A stretch of 44,368 bases of DNA from the NCBI GenBank assembly GCA_023230565.1, contig JALNXD010000026.1, forward strand, positions 1-44,368, written 5' to 3'. Positions 1 through 8,990 of the stretch are shown piece by piece. The stretch comes from Syntrophales bacterium. GTDB lineage: Bacteria; Desulfobacterota; Syntrophia; Syntrophales; UBA2210. A program made the position numbers and the translations under genes. Numbering within the stretch: position 1 is the first letter of the stretch; every line of letters starts with the position of its first letter. The notes under the pieces are model-generated. The model ran no database searches, had not been told where the DNA came from, and worked only from the letters and a program-made list of their open reading frames with translations.

Positions 1-1118
1 CTCAGCACATGGACTATCTTCAAGGACGGTCTTCCATTCTTTTCTATTTGATCAAGTTCCTGCATGAACACTATATGATCCCGATCGGAGTTTGCATAAA
101 GAAGAAGAACGGAGCGCGTGTCCCTTGTGTCCCGCATATGGCGCAGCATGCTCATCAAGGGAGTTATCCCGATACCGCCCGCGATGAAAACCAGGTCCCG
201 TTCCTCGGGATGCAGTGCATAGGAGAAACGGCCGAAGGCGCCGTGAACGGCGGCCTTGTCTCCCTTGCGGGTTTCTCCCATGGTGGCGGTAAAATCCCCC
301 AGCGCTTTGATAGTGGAAGTGACATACCCCTTTTTCGCCGGTGAAGACGATATTGTCCAGTGATGTTCCTCCACCGGCAGGTTTCTCCCTCTGTAGAAAG
401 TAATAAAATGAAACTGTCCGGGCAGATAAGGATTGACCGTGCGCCCTTCGGGTGGCGCCAGCTTGATGGTCCAGACGTTTTCCGCTTCAGGGTGCACGTC
501 GATTACCCGGTAGGGGCGGTTCTTGAGAATCAAGGGCCTTGCAATTCTGTGATAGGAAAAAATGATCACCGCCAGAGCAAGTGCCGCGATCCAGATGATC
601 TTCATGAACCGCAGTTCCAGATCGTCACCGACAATCAGGCTGTGGATGAATGCAAGGCCGATAATCGAAGGTCCCAGAATATCATGAGTAAATCGCCATT
701 TTTCGAATTTCAGTTTAATCCGCCCTTGATAGACGCTCAGAAGTACATTCACAATTGCAATAATAAATGCGATCCTTCCGAACCAGATATACCAGGGAAC
801 GTCCAGGGCATAGATAATCCGCCATCCGGCGCCGCCTGCGGCCAAAAGAAGCGGATGCATTATGATGAGCAGGGCGGCAAAGAGAGCCATATACTTATGA
901 TAGCGAATGAGAATGTCGAATCCTACTGGCCGCTCTATCCATTTGAACCGGGCCGCCAGGATTACCTGCAGAATGAGGATCGCAAATCCGGCGAGAGCAA
1001 AGTTCATTCCGATTTCATAAATGATATTGCCTGAACTTACTCCCCGCAAGGATGCCGCCGCCACGATGCCGAGAATAATTCCCACGTAGATAAAGAGACG
1101 AAGAGACACGCTCCACAT
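1..1118 (-). CDS. Membrane flavo-oxidoreductase with ferric-reductase-like heme domain (C-terminus cut by window edge)
   Basis: The reverse strand has an uninterrupted frame from ATG at 1118 to the window start (372 codons, no stop seen). SD GGAGG lies 5-6 bases upstream. The N-terminal half (about residues 5-190) has six hydrophobic segments with two His pairs spaced 14 apart (H74/H88 and H145/H159), the bis-heme pattern of ferric reductase-like transmembrane domains. The C-terminal half is a ferredoxin-NADP reductase-type module, with an FAD motif HHWTISSSP near 252-260 and the NAD(P) pyrophosphate motif FIAGGIGITPLMSML near 311. It probably moves electrons from NAD(P)H through FAD and heme across the membrane. 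The acceptor cannot be told from sequence. The last part of the NAD-binding domain lies outside the window. Confidence 0.85.
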   Translation of the reverse strand, partial: MWSVSLRLFIYVGIILGIVAAASLRGVSSGNIIYEIGMNFALAGFAILILQVILAARFKWIERPVGFDILIRYHKYMALFAALLIIMHPLLLAAGGAGWRIIYALDVPWYIWFGRIAFIIAIVNVLLSVYQGRIKLKFEKWRFTHDILGPSIIGLAFIHSLIVGDDLELRFMKIIWIAALALAVIIFSYHRIARPLILKNRPYRVIDVHPEAENVWTIKLAPPEGRTVNPYLPGQFHFITFYRGRNLPVEEHHWTISSSPAKKGYVTSTIKALGDFTATMGETRKGDKAAVHGAFGRFSYALHPEERDLVFIAGGIGITPLMSMLRHMRDTRDTRSVLLLYANSDRDHIVFMQELDQIEKNGRPSLKIVHVL

Positions 1119-1241
1119 GTAACCCTCCTCTCTGGCAAAAATTGTATGGTAGCAGCCCCGTGCCCGTCCAGTGCGGGCTTCTTACGGTGAATCGGGCTCG
1201 GGGATCTTAGGGACAGGTTGCGAACCTGCTCTGCTGAAGGA

Positions 1242-1448
1242 TCAGCTCAGGCGGTTTCGCAGCAGCTTCTTAGCCTTCTCGGCTATCGTTCGGTAATGAT
1301 CATCAGCCTCTCGTAAAAAGTCGGTCAATTCCTTATCGCTGTCCTTTTGTGCATCCTCCAGATATGTACCGGCACTCTGGCAGCCCTGGAGTGTGTGATA
1401 GAGCACGCTGATAAGATCGTAATTTTTGTCTTTCATGGGAGCGCCCAT
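1242..1448 (-). CDS. Small helical hypothetical protein, 68 aa
   Basis: The start at 1448 (MGAPMKDKNYD) is chosen because AAAGGAGG precedes it by about 9 bases; an upstream in-frame Met at 1481 has no such site. The product is short, soluble, highly charged and probably two helices (KNYDLISVLYHTLQG, then a Lys-rich tail). It resembles a family of uncharacterised proteobacterial proteins sharing the phrase DLISVLYH.LQG. That likeness is from memory and carries no function. A copy of the 20-bp palindrome found upstream of stress genes in this window lies 129 bases before the start, so it is a candidate member of that regulon. Confidence 0.7.
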   Translation of the reverse strand: MGAPMKDKNYDLISVLYHTLQGCQSAGTYLEDAQKDSDKELTDFLREADDHYRTIAEKAKKLLRNRLS

Positions 1449-1887
1449 TGTGTTAATCCTCCTTTCAGCCAAATAGTTCAAGGGTTTGCGTTTCGGGACC
1501 CGAAAATTTGCGCTGAACGGATCCTTTTTTCATCCCCTCTCACCCTTTTATTAATGTAAGTAAAAAGTTGTGCCTTTTAAATGGGGGCAATGATGTATTT
1601 TACGGCCGTGATTCAGCTTCAAGGAGAATGGGAAAAAAGTCAGAAGTCGGAAGAAGGGCATTACACATCTTTTTTAGAAGAGCCCGGTACCGCGTTCTTA
1701 TCCGTTCATCTGTGCTACAGCATATTTCCGCAGAAAATACAGATTCCGATGTATTGCCTTGATCCTGCTTACGTGCATGAAATAAGAGTCACAGTAAAGA
1801 AATAATGTGTGATTGCCGGCCAGTGCGCAGGACACTGCCTGGAATCTTAAATTCCTGAATCTTCAAGAAGCAAAGGAGGAAAAAACA
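1449..1887. other. Intergenic region with regulatory palindrome
   Basis: This stretch of 439 bases lies between the divergent small helical gene and the MTH1187-type gene. Two short plus-strand frames (1568-1762, 1581-1805) have no convincing ribosome binding site or recognisable product. The only structure noted is the 20-bp palindrome at 1578-1597 and an A/T-rich segment at 1545-1580. Confidence 0.6.
1578..1597 (-). promoter_or_regulatory. Candidate regulon site 1 (upstream of small helical gene)
   Basis: Plus strand reads TAAATGG-GGGCAA-TGATGTA, an imperfect dyad with half-sites TACATCA and TAAATGG. It ends 129 bases before the minus-strand start at 1448. Orientation and spacing match the other sites in this window. 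Confidence 0.6.
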
Positions 1888-2199
1888 ATGTTGTTTGAAC
1901 TCAGTATCATTCCTCTGGGCGGAGACACCCATCTGAGCGGTGAAATAGCCGAAGTAATCAAGATAATAGACGAATCAGGCCATCCTTATCAGCTCACTCC
2001 ATCGGGTACCTGTATCGAGGGCGACTGGGAGGCGATCGTTCCTCTCATTAAGAAATGTCATGACCGGCTGCGGGGGCATTCCCGTCATGTAATCACCATG
2101 GTCAAAATCGAAGACGAAGAGGGGGAGCGCAATAAACTGTCCATGAATGTAAAATCCGTGGAGGACAAGATAGGGAAGAAACTCGGGCGCACTGCGTAA
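1888..2199 (+). CDS. MTH1187/YkoF-type thiamine-binding family protein
   Basis: The start at 1888 follows AAAGGAGG with 7-8 bases spacing and gives a 103-residue product, the normal length for the family formerly called DUF77. The family pattern is clear: an N-terminal beta strand (FELSIIPLG), a central Y.LTPSGT.IEGDWE segment and the I..CHDRL helix, as in the ferredoxin-like fold that binds thiamine or related pyrimidines. The protein is cytosolic and probably multimeric. The exact ligand and role are unknown. The gene stands alone and converges on the P-type ATPase gene. Confidence 0.85.
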   Translation: MLFELSIIPLGGDTHLSGEIAEVIKIIDESGHPYQLTPSGTCIEGDWEAIVPLIKKCHDRLRGHSRHVITMVKIEDEEGERNKLSMNVKSVEDKIGKKLGRTA

Positions 2200-2314
2200 G
2201 GACCGTCATTTGCGGCCGGTTCGGCACCATTGCAATGGGTATGCGCATCCATCCTGTCCTTGAACCGATTCAAGCCGCAAGAAAGTCCGAAGCCGTCCGC
2301 GCGAATGTAAGTAA

Positions 2315-5005
2315 TCAGCTGTACAGGCGGAATCGTTTCAGCAATTCGTCGGCGATCCATATGCTGCTCGATACGGCTATTATCGCCATCCAGTCGATCA
2401 AGGCAAGCCCAGTGGTTCCGAACATAAACTGTCCCACCGGTGTATGAACGGCCCCGAACTGCAGAACAACGGCAATTCCCAATCCGACAAGTATCCATTT
2501 ATTCGTAAAAAGGCCTATTGAAAAAACGGACTGCCGTGACGAGCGGGCGTTGAATGCCTGAAACCACTGAAAGGCGGCCATTGCGGCAAAGGCGACGGTC
2601 CTGGCATGCTCCATTCCGCTCTTTTGATGGGCGAACCAGAAGAGGGCGAGCGTGCCGGCGGCCATTATAGGAGTGAGCATAGCCATGCGCCTTATCATTG
2701 GCCGGGTGATGATCGACTCCTTAGGATTGCGGGGGGGCTGATCGAGGACGTCGGAATGCATCGGTTCGATTCCCAACGGCACGGTGCAGGCCCCATCCGT
2801 TATCAGATTGATCCAGAGGATCATGACGGCCGTCAGCGGAAGATCGAGATCCAAAATGAGTGCGCCGACAAGCGTGAGGATCTCGCCGAGATTGGTGGCC
2901 AGTAGGAAAAATACCACCCGCTTCAAATTGCTGTAGATGACCCGGCCTTCTTCGATGGCGTGGACGATAGTGGCGAAATTGTCATCGGTGAGCACCATAT
3001 CGGCGGCTTCCTTTGCCACTTCGGTTCCGGCCATGCCCATGGCAATTCCGATATCTGCGCCTTTTAAAGCCGGGGCATCGTTGACGCCGTCGCCGGTCAT
3101 TGCCACGACATGCCCGTTCTCCCTGAGCGATTCCATTATTTTCAGTTTGTGGGCGGGGGAAACCCGGGCGAAAACACCTCCTTCAACCGCCGACCGGGCG
3201 ACATCGCTCCTGTCCATACCTTCGACATCCCGTCCTGTCAAGGCCTGAGGTTCCTCTACTATGCCCACCTTCCTGGCCACGGCTTCTGCGGTAACTGCAT
3301 GATCGCCCGTAATCATCACCGGGTGGATGCCCGCCTTTCTGGCATCACTCACCGCCTGAAGGCTTTCTTCCCGGGGAGGGTCGATCATTCCCCACAATCC
3401 CGCCAGCGTCAGTCCCCGTTCTATATCCTCTTCTTTGAGTTCGGGGTAATCTTCCGGGACTTCGCGGTATGCGCCGGCTATGACACGCAAGGCATCTGAA
3501 GCGAACCTGTCGTTTACTTCGGAAATTTCCTTTTTGAACGCTTCATCCAGTTCGTTCGTTCCGCCGTCTTTCAAGAAGGCCGTACAGAAATCCAGAATAC
3601 GTTCGGGAGCCCCCTTGACATAAATACAACGTCCTTTTCCGTCCTGCCTCGAGTGGAGCGTGGCCATAAATTTTTTTTCGCTTGAGAAGGGGATTTCCGC
3701 AAGGCGCTCTTCGTGCCCCTTTATGTCGTCAATATCAAATCCGGCCTTGCGTGAAACGACGAGAAGCGCCCCTTCGCTGGGATTTCCGTCAACGCGCCAC
3801 TCGGCGTCCACTTTCTTCAATTCAGCGTTGTTGCAGAGCAGTCCGATCTTCAGCAGCCGTTCCATGGGGCGGGATAATTCAACCGGGTTGTCGTTATCTG
3901 TTTTAAGCGCTCCTTCGGGATTGTATCCTTCGCCCGTAACCTCGATTATCTGCCCCCCCGCCCAGAGTGTGCGCACCGTCATCTGGTTTCTCGTAATGGT
4001 GCCGGTTTTGTCCGAACAGATGACAGTTGCCGAACCCAATGTTTCGACAGCCGGCAGGCGGCGGATTATGGCGTTTCGCTTCGCCATCCGCCGCACTCCC
4101 AGTGCAAGGGTCACGCTGATGACGGCCGGCAGGCCTTCCGGAATGGTTGAGACGGCGACCGCGACGGAAAAGAGGAGCATTTGGACGGTGCCGTGGCCTC
4201 TAAGGAGACCCAGGCCGAAGACCGCGGCGGCCAGAAAGATTCCCAACCCGCCAAGCATAATGCTGAGCGAGTGCAGGCGCTTTTGCAGCGGCGTCCGTTC
4301 CCTGACCGTCGAGCGGACCTTGCCGGCGATTTTTCCCATCTCCGTTTCCATGCCCGTTCCGACTACCACGGCCCGGCCCCGGCCGCCCGTTATATTGGCG
4401 GACATCCACACCATATTGCCCCTGTCGGCGACCGGGGTGTCTTGGGGCACTTGGGCGGGCTCTTTGTCCGAGGGCCTGGATTCTCCTGTTAGGGCTGATT
4501 CGTCGGCCTGCAGGTTATCGCCGGAAAGCAGCCGGGCATCGGCGGCTACTCGATCGCCGGTCTCAAGCAGAAGCACATCTCCAGGCACGACGTCAACGGC
4601 GTCTATTTCTCTGGAAGTGCCATTGCGGAGGACCCGGGCATGGGGGACAGTCATTTTCCTGAGTGCCTCGAGGGCGCCTTCGGCACGCCATTCCTGGAAA
4701 AAACCGAGCATACTGTTGAGGATGATCACTCCTGCGATAACAGCGGCGTCTATCCTGTGTCCGACTGCAAAAGACAGGAGCATAGCGCCCATAAGCAGGT
4801 AAATCAAAGGGTTATGAACCTGCTTCGCCAGCAGGCGGAGAGGATTGATCCCTTCCTCCGCTTCGAGGCTGTTCGGCCCCTTCTCTTTCCGGCGTTCTTC
4901 GGCCGTCGAATCGCTCAGTCCATCTTCAGAGGTTTCAAGAACCTTCAGAACTTCATCGATTTCCGTTGCATGCCACCAGACAGTGGCGTCTGTCCGATCA
5001 TTCAT
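2315..5005 (-). CDS. P2-type cation-transporting ATPase (Ca2+-ATPase-like)
   Basis: 896 residues. Domains run in normal P2 order: N-terminal cation ATPase domain, actuator with TGES at 173-176, phosphorylation motif CSDKTGT with Asp332, the GDGVNDAPAL hinge, then the C-terminal membrane domain. Residues that bind Ca2+ in SERCA-type pumps are kept: IPEGLP in M4, TNLGE in M5 and WINLITDG in M6, so both Ca2+ sites may be intact. It probably extrudes Ca2+ (or Mn2+) at the cost of ATP. The start at 5005 has only a weak SD (GGCGGG). Candidate regulon site 6 lies 59 bases upstream. Specificity is inferred from motif residues only. Confidence 0.92.
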   Translation of the reverse strand: MNDRTDATVWWHATEIDEVLKVLETSEDGLSDSTAEERRKEKGPNSLEAEEGINPLRLLAKQVHNPLIYLLMGAMLLSFAVGHRIDAAVIAGVIILNSMLGFFQEWRAEGALEALRKMTVPHARVLRNGTSREIDAVDVVPGDVLLLETGDRVAADARLLSGDNLQADESALTGESRPSDKEPAQVPQDTPVADRGNMVWMSANITGGRGRAVVVGTGMETEMGKIAGKVRSTVRERTPLQKRLHSLSIMLGGLGIFLAAAVFGLGLLRGHGTVQMLLFSVAVAVSTIPEGLPAVISVTLALGVRRMAKRNAIIRRLPAVETLGSATVICSDKTGTITRNQMTVRTLWAGGQIIEVTGEGYNPEGALKTDNDNPVELSRPMERLLKIGLLCNNAELKKVDAEWRVDGNPSEGALLVVSRKAGFDIDDIKGHEERLAEIPFSSEKKFMATLHSRQDGKGRCIYVKGAPERILDFCTAFLKDGGTNELDEAFKKEISEVNDRFASDALRVIAGAYREVPEDYPELKEEDIERGLTLAGLWGMIDPPREESLQAVSDARKAGIHPVMITGDHAVTAEAVARKVGIVEEPQALTGRDVEGMDRSDVARSAVEGGVFARVSPAHKLKIMESLRENGHVVAMTGDGVNDAPALKGADIGIAMGMAGTEVAKEAADMVLTDDNFATIVHAIEEGRVIYSNLKRVVFFLLATNLGEILTLVGALILDLDLPLTAVMILWINLITDGACTVPLGIEPMHSDVLDQPPRNPKESIITRPMIRRMAMLTPIMAAGTLALFWFAHQKSGMEHARTVAFAAMAAFQWFQAFNARSSRQSVFSIGLFTNKWILVGLGIAVVLQFGAVHTPVGQFMFGTTGLALIDWMAIIAVSSSIWIADELLKRFRLYS

Positions 5006-5359
5006 CTGAAGCCCGCCTGTAGTGTTTTTATCAGGACATACACTATTCTTTTTTCATGATCGCTGCCATAGGGGGAACTATGTATATGCGCGTCCGCTCT
5101 CGAATAGAGGCCCCTCTGCAGACGCCGCTCGACATTATCGCACAGCCATGAAGCGGCAGAGCCCGCCTCCGGACAGCTAAAATCCGGGATTTCGTCGTCA
5201 TATACAGGATCCACCCTATTAACAGAGATGGTGGCGAAGGCTATGATTACTAAGTTAACACTTGAAAGTTATTCTTATTTTCAGGGAAGGAGCGCCCGGA
5301 GAATGTCAATTGAGGCAAAAGACCATCCTTATTTGTCGGAAAAACAGGAGATGATGCCG
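5006..5359. other. Divergent intergenic region between ATPase and GAPDH genes
   Basis: No independent gene is supported here. A 70-codon minus-strand frame (5002-5214) overlaps the ATPase start and has no recognisable product. The GAPDH frame is open back to 5228, so part of this stretch could be translated if an upstream start is used. It holds candidate regulon site 6. Confidence 0.5.
5065..5084 (-). promoter_or_regulatory. Candidate regulon site 6 (upstream of P-type ATPase)
   Basis: Plus strand reads GCCATAG-GGGGAA-CTATGTA. The core CATAG-N6-CTATG is a perfect 5-bp dyad. It lies 59 bases before the ATPase start at 5005, in the divergent gap with the GAPDH gene. Confidence 0.5.
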
Positions 5360-6622
5360 ATGAAGCTTGGAATAAACGGTCTGGGAAGAATCGGCAAACT
5401 AACGGTGTGGCATCATGTATCGAGAAAATCCTTCAAGGAGATCATAATCAATATCGGGAGAAACGCCGGCGGCAGCCTGGATGATGTGGCACATTACATT
5501 GAAAGGGACAGCACCTACGGATCTCTTTCGCGCTATCTTTACGGTTTCAGGGGAAACCGGGCGATCGAGGAACTGAAGGAAAACGAAAACAGCATGCGCA
5601 TACACGGCATTCCAGTAAAGGTGCTCACAGAACATCGCAATCCCAAAGACATCGGCTGGCGGCATGAAGGGGTGGAACTTGTGGTCGATTGCTCGGGAGT
5701 TTTCAGAAATCCCGAGGATCCGGCAGGCAGCGAGAAGGGAAGTCTCAGAGGACATCTTGAGGCAGGAGCCAGAAAGGTTATCCTTTCCGCCCCGTTTAAA
5801 ATGAAAGACACATCGCAGCCGATACCTGAAGATGCGATAACACTTGTCAACGGGATTAACAATGATGCGTATGTGCCCACCAAGCACCAAATTATTTCCG
5901 GCGCATCGTGCACAACGACCTGCCTTGCATTCATAATAAAGGCGCTTCTCGATCATTTCGGTGCAGATGCTTTTTTAACAGCTTCCATGGTAACTGTCCA
6001 TGCAGTTACATCATCCCAGGAAATACTCGATCGACTGCCGGAGGCAAATGCCGAAGACATGAGAAAAAGCAGAAGTGTTTTCAACAATATCATACTTACC
6101 ACGACAGGAGCTGCCGAAGCCTTGGGACACGTAATCCCCGAAATGAAAAATGTCGGTTTCATGGCGGAATCTGTCAGGGTTCCTGTGAATACAGGTTCGA
6201 TTGTAATACTTGCAGTGAGCATTCAGAATGAGAATTTCCATAATTCTGTCGATCGGAACAGAATCAATGAAATCTACCGGGATGCGGCACAGGGATATCT
6301 AAGCAATTATATATCGTATTCGGATTATCAACATGTATCCTCCGATATAATCGGTACTGTCTCAGCCGCTATTATAGAAGGGCGCGAAACACGGGCAAGT
6401 ACCGGAATTATCAGGGTCAGTCTTGGAAAAGCCTGCAAGCTCGTAATTGACGATGCGCCACAGGCAAAACCTGAGACCGGTGTACTCGAAATTCCGGTGA
6501 CGCAGGCAGTAATTTACGGGTGGTATGATAATGAACTGGGGTCCTTTTCTCACATTTTGGGTCAAACAACAGTAGAAATTGCAAAGCAATTTTTCAAAAC
6601 TAAAACAGTGATCCAGGATTAA
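5360..6622 (+). CDS. Divergent glyceraldehyde-3-phosphate dehydrogenase family protein
   Basis: The Rossmann start is KLGINGLGRIGK. The active-site Cys lies in SGASCTTTCLA (residue 184 from this start; canonical SNASCTTNCLAP) and the catalytic His in TVHAVTSSQ (214). C-terminal YGWYDNELGSF is kept. The frame is open to 5228, but MKLGING at 5360 has AGGAG nine bases upstream and begins where GAPDHs normally begin. At about 420 residues it is longer than the usual 330-340, with extra segments after the nucleotide-binding region. The acidic residue that normally follows strand 2 in NAD-specific enzymes is not evident (NIGRN), so NADP use is possible. It is followed four bases later by the AI-2E family gene. 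It may be a non-glycolytic paralogue. Confidence 0.82.
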   Translation: MKLGINGLGRIGKLTVWHHVSRKSFKEIIINIGRNAGGSLDDVAHYIERDSTYGSLSRYLYGFRGNRAIEELKENENSMRIHGIPVKVLTEHRNPKDIGWRHEGVELVVDCSGVFRNPEDPAGSEKGSLRGHLEAGARKVILSAPFKMKDTSQPIPEDAITLVNGINNDAYVPTKHQIISGASCTTTCLAFIIKALLDHFGADAFLTASMVTVHAVTSSQEILDRLPEANAEDMRKSRSVFNNIILTTTGAAEALGHVIPEMKNVGFMAESVRVPVNTGSIVILAVSIQNENFHNSVDRNRINEIYRDAAQGYLSNYISYSDYQHVSSDIIGTVSAAIIEGRETRASTGIIRVSLGKACKLVIDDAPQAKPETGVLEIPVTQAVIYGWYDNELGSFSHILGQTTVEIAKQFFKTKTVIQD

Positions 6623-6626
6623 AACG

Positions 6627-7709
6627 ATGACTTCATCCCGCTGGGGACTTCGCTTGTTTCTTTTGGCAGTTCTTTTTTTATCCCTTTATCTTGCCTTTCT
6701 ACTGGTAAAACCTTTTATTCACACAATTATCATTTCAGTTCTTCTCGCTTCTCTCATTTTCCCGCTGAAGGGCCATTTGCTGAGATTTTTTCACGGAAGA
6801 AGAAATGTTACGGCATTGATGTCTGTAGTGATTATCACTTTTCTGATTGTTATTCCGGTACTTGTGTTTATAGCCGCACTCGTTTCACAGGCAGTGGATA
6901 CGATCAATGATATAAGCGACTGGATAAATGAAGGCAATCTGGAAAGACTTCTCAAGCACGGATGGATGAAAAGTGTGATTGACTGGTTCAAGGTACATCT
7001 TGAGTTTGTTGAGTTCAGACAATCGGATGTACAGTCGTATCTTCTGCAGGGAAGCAAAAATGTTGGACAATTCGTAATAGAACAGGGAGCTGCCTTGCTC
7101 GGCAATGTGACAAGTCTGGTATTTCATTTTTTCGTAATAATTTTTATCACTTTTTTTCTTATACGGGATGGAGAAGAGATGCTCGGCCAGATAAAATATC
7201 TGGCCCCGCTCAGAGAGGAACAAAAAAATCAGATAATCGGCAGGATCAAGGCAGTAAGCCGTTCGGCCCTCCTCGGAACGTTCCTGACCGCTCTGTGCCA
7301 GGCAATTGTAGGAGGGATCGGTTTCGCCATTGTAGGTATTCCTGCGCTTTTCTGGGGGACGGTTCTGGGATTTTCTTCCCTTGTCCCCGTCGTCGGAACG
7401 AGCCTGGTAAGTATTCCGGCAATCGGCTATCTTGTAATCACCGGAAAGACCGCGTTTGCGATATTCCTGGCAATATGGTCTGTTGTCCTGGTCGGATCGG
7501 TTGACAATTTCGTAAGGCCCTTTTTTATGAGGGGCGAAGGACGCATGTCTACCTTTTACATATTTCTTGCTATAATAGGCGGCATTGACCTTTTCGGATT
7601 GATGGGGCTTGTCTACGGCCCCCTTATTCTCGGTTTTGCCAGTGTAATGATTTATATTTACCGGGTAGAATACAGTGATATGCTTGACGGGAACAGGAAC
7701 ATGAAATGA
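6627..7709 (+). CDS. AI-2E/PerM family (UPF0118) membrane transporter
   Basis: 360 residues with two hydrophobic segments at the N-terminus (about 8-47), another near 65-90, a soluble stretch about 95-150, then a cluster of segments ending near residue 345. This is the usual layout of the family. The FFLIRDGEEM motif and the C-terminal IFLAIIGGIDLFGLMGLVYGPLILG segment are typical. Members export autoinducer-2 or act as Na+/H+ antiporters in different bacteria, so the substrate is not predictable. It sits four bases after the GAPDH stop and is probably cotranscribed. Confidence 0.88.
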   Translation: MTSSRWGLRLFLLAVLFLSLYLAFLLVKPFIHTIIISVLLASLIFPLKGHLLRFFHGRRNVTALMSVVIITFLIVIPVLVFIAALVSQAVDTINDISDWINEGNLERLLKHGWMKSVIDWFKVHLEFVEFRQSDVQSYLLQGSKNVGQFVIEQGAALLGNVTSLVFHFFVIIFITFFLIRDGEEMLGQIKYLAPLREEQKNQIIGRIKAVSRSALLGTFLTALCQAIVGGIGFAIVGIPALFWGTVLGFSSLVPVVGTSLVSIPAIGYLVITGKTAFAIFLAIWSVVLVGSVDNFVRPFFMRGEGRMSTFYIFLAIIGGIDLFGLMGLVYGPLILGFASVMIYIYRVEYSDMLDGNRNMK

Positions 7710-7718
7710 AAAGCGCTG

Positions 7719-8843
7719 CTATTCAAGTTCCACTTTAAAGGATAGAAATTTGAGCATGTCCTTGAGGGCGATTATCCCCACAAGGTTTTCTCCTTCCACT
7801 ACCATAAGCCTGCTTGCATTAGTTTTGCTCATCTTGGAAAGAGCCTCCGTTGCGTCGTTTTCCGGTTCGATTGTGGATTCGGGGGTGCAGTGCCCCGCAA
7901 TTTCTCCCACCTTTTTGCGATCCCATTCATCCTTCGAGACATCCTTTAATTCTCTTGTCGAAATGCACCCGACAAGTTTGTCACCATCCGCCACAACAGG
8001 AAACATTTTGAAATGATACCGGTAAATAAACTCATCTACCAGTTCCCGCAAAGTGAGAGAAGGCTTCACTGTCACTACGTCCTTTTGCATGAAACGGCTG
8101 ACCTTTTCTCCTTCCAGAGCCCTTCGGATGACAAGCCGCTGATAGGACATTTTTGCAGCAGTATGGATGAACAGACCGAGAATCGCCCACCAGATGCCGC
8201 CGACCACATTTCCTGAAAGTATGTTGAGGATACCAAGAAAAATAAGAAGGAAGGCGAATCCGGAACCGATACGTGAAGCAACGCGGGTTGCCCAGTTAAG
8301 ATTTCCTTTTATCTTCCAGAGAATTGAACGAAGCACACGGCCTCCATCCAGAGGAAACGCAGGGACGAGATTGAACGCTGCAAGAATACCATTTATCCAT
8401 GCCAGATAAAGAATTACACCGTTTACCGCTACAGGAACCGCTTCTGATCCAGCCCAGGAAATACCATAAAAAATACCGGCGATTATCACACTCGATACAG
8501 GTCCGACTATTGCCATAGCGAATTCAACGCCCGGCCTCGGTGGTTCGTCTCCCATTTCCGATACTCCTCCGAATATAAAAAGAGTAATCCCTTTCATGGG
8601 CATGCCATAGCTTCTTGCCACGACCGAATGCGCGAATTCATGAGCGATTATTGAAAGAAACAACCCGATTGCACCTACTATTCCCATTAACCAGTATGTT
8701 TCTGTTGAAAGGTTTTGAAATCTGATCGGGAAGAGTCCCGTCGAAAGAGACCATGCGATAAGAATTGCAATTATAATCCAGCTGAAATCTATTTTTACTT
8801 CAAAGCCAAGTAAATTAAAAAGTTTTATGCTTCTTCCGAACAT
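7719..8843 (-). CDS. Site-2 protease (M50) with two CBS domains
   Basis: 374 residues. About six membrane segments fill residues 20-235. The zinc site is HEFAH (His68, Glu69, His72) with the third ligand in NLVPAFPLDGG (Asp166). A pair of CBS domains occupies about 250-370. This arrangement is that of the Rip3/Rv2625c type of intramembrane protease, in which CBS domains probably sense nucleotides. The likely role is regulated proteolysis of a membrane substrate, possibly an anti-sigma factor or membrane regulator. The SD GAAGGAG precedes ATG 8843. It is divergent from the response regulator gene and carries a candidate regulon site 71 bases upstream. Confidence 0.9.
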   Translation of the reverse strand: MFGRSIKLFNLLGFEVKIDFSWIIIAILIAWSLSTGLFPIRFQNLSTETYWLMGIVGAIGLFLSIIAHEFAHSVVARSYGMPMKGITLFIFGGVSEMGDEPPRPGVEFAMAIVGPVSSVIIAGIFYGISWAGSEAVPVAVNGVILYLAWINGILAAFNLVPAFPLDGGRVLRSILWKIKGNLNWATRVASRIGSGFAFLLIFLGILNILSGNVVGGIWWAILGLFIHTAAKMSYQRLVIRRALEGEKVSRFMQKDVVTVKPSLTLRELVDEFIYRYHFKMFPVVADGDKLVGCISTRELKDVSKDEWDRKKVGEIAGHCTPESTIEPENDATEALSKMSKTNASRLMVVEGENLVGIIALKDMLKFLSFKVELE

Positions 8844-8914
8844 TGTATGTCTCCTTCTTTCCTCAAAGCTGATGTGCTTTAAAAGTCTTACTTTACTTGC
8901 CTTTTTCAGAATGG

Positions 8915-8934
8915 TATATAGGTTTAATCATGTA
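8915..8934 (-). promoter_or_regulatory. Candidate regulon site 9 (between M50 protease and response regulator)
   Basis: Plus strand reads TATATAG-GTTTAA-TCATGTA, a dyad of TACATGA and TATATAG. It lies 71 bases before the protease start at 8843 and 56 bases before the divergent response regulator start at 8991, so it could control both. Confidence 0.5.
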
Positions 8935-8990
8935 TATGCTGTCTGTATCCAGTTTAATTCAATGTGAGTAAGATGTAAGGGGGGAGTGAC

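Noticed and set aside
1568..1805. Two overlapping plus-strand ORFs of 64 and 74 codons
   Set aside because: No ribosome binding site, no recognisable product, and they overlap candidate regulon site 1.
3660..4802. Plus-strand ORF of 380 codons inside the P-type ATPase gene
   Set aside because: It is the antisense of a gene with all P-type ATPase motifs; its Ser/Arg-rich composition is typical of a shadow frame.
5002..5214. Minus-strand ORF of 70 codons before the P-type ATPase
   Set aside because: It overlaps the ATPase start in another frame, has no supported start and covers the divergent promoter region.
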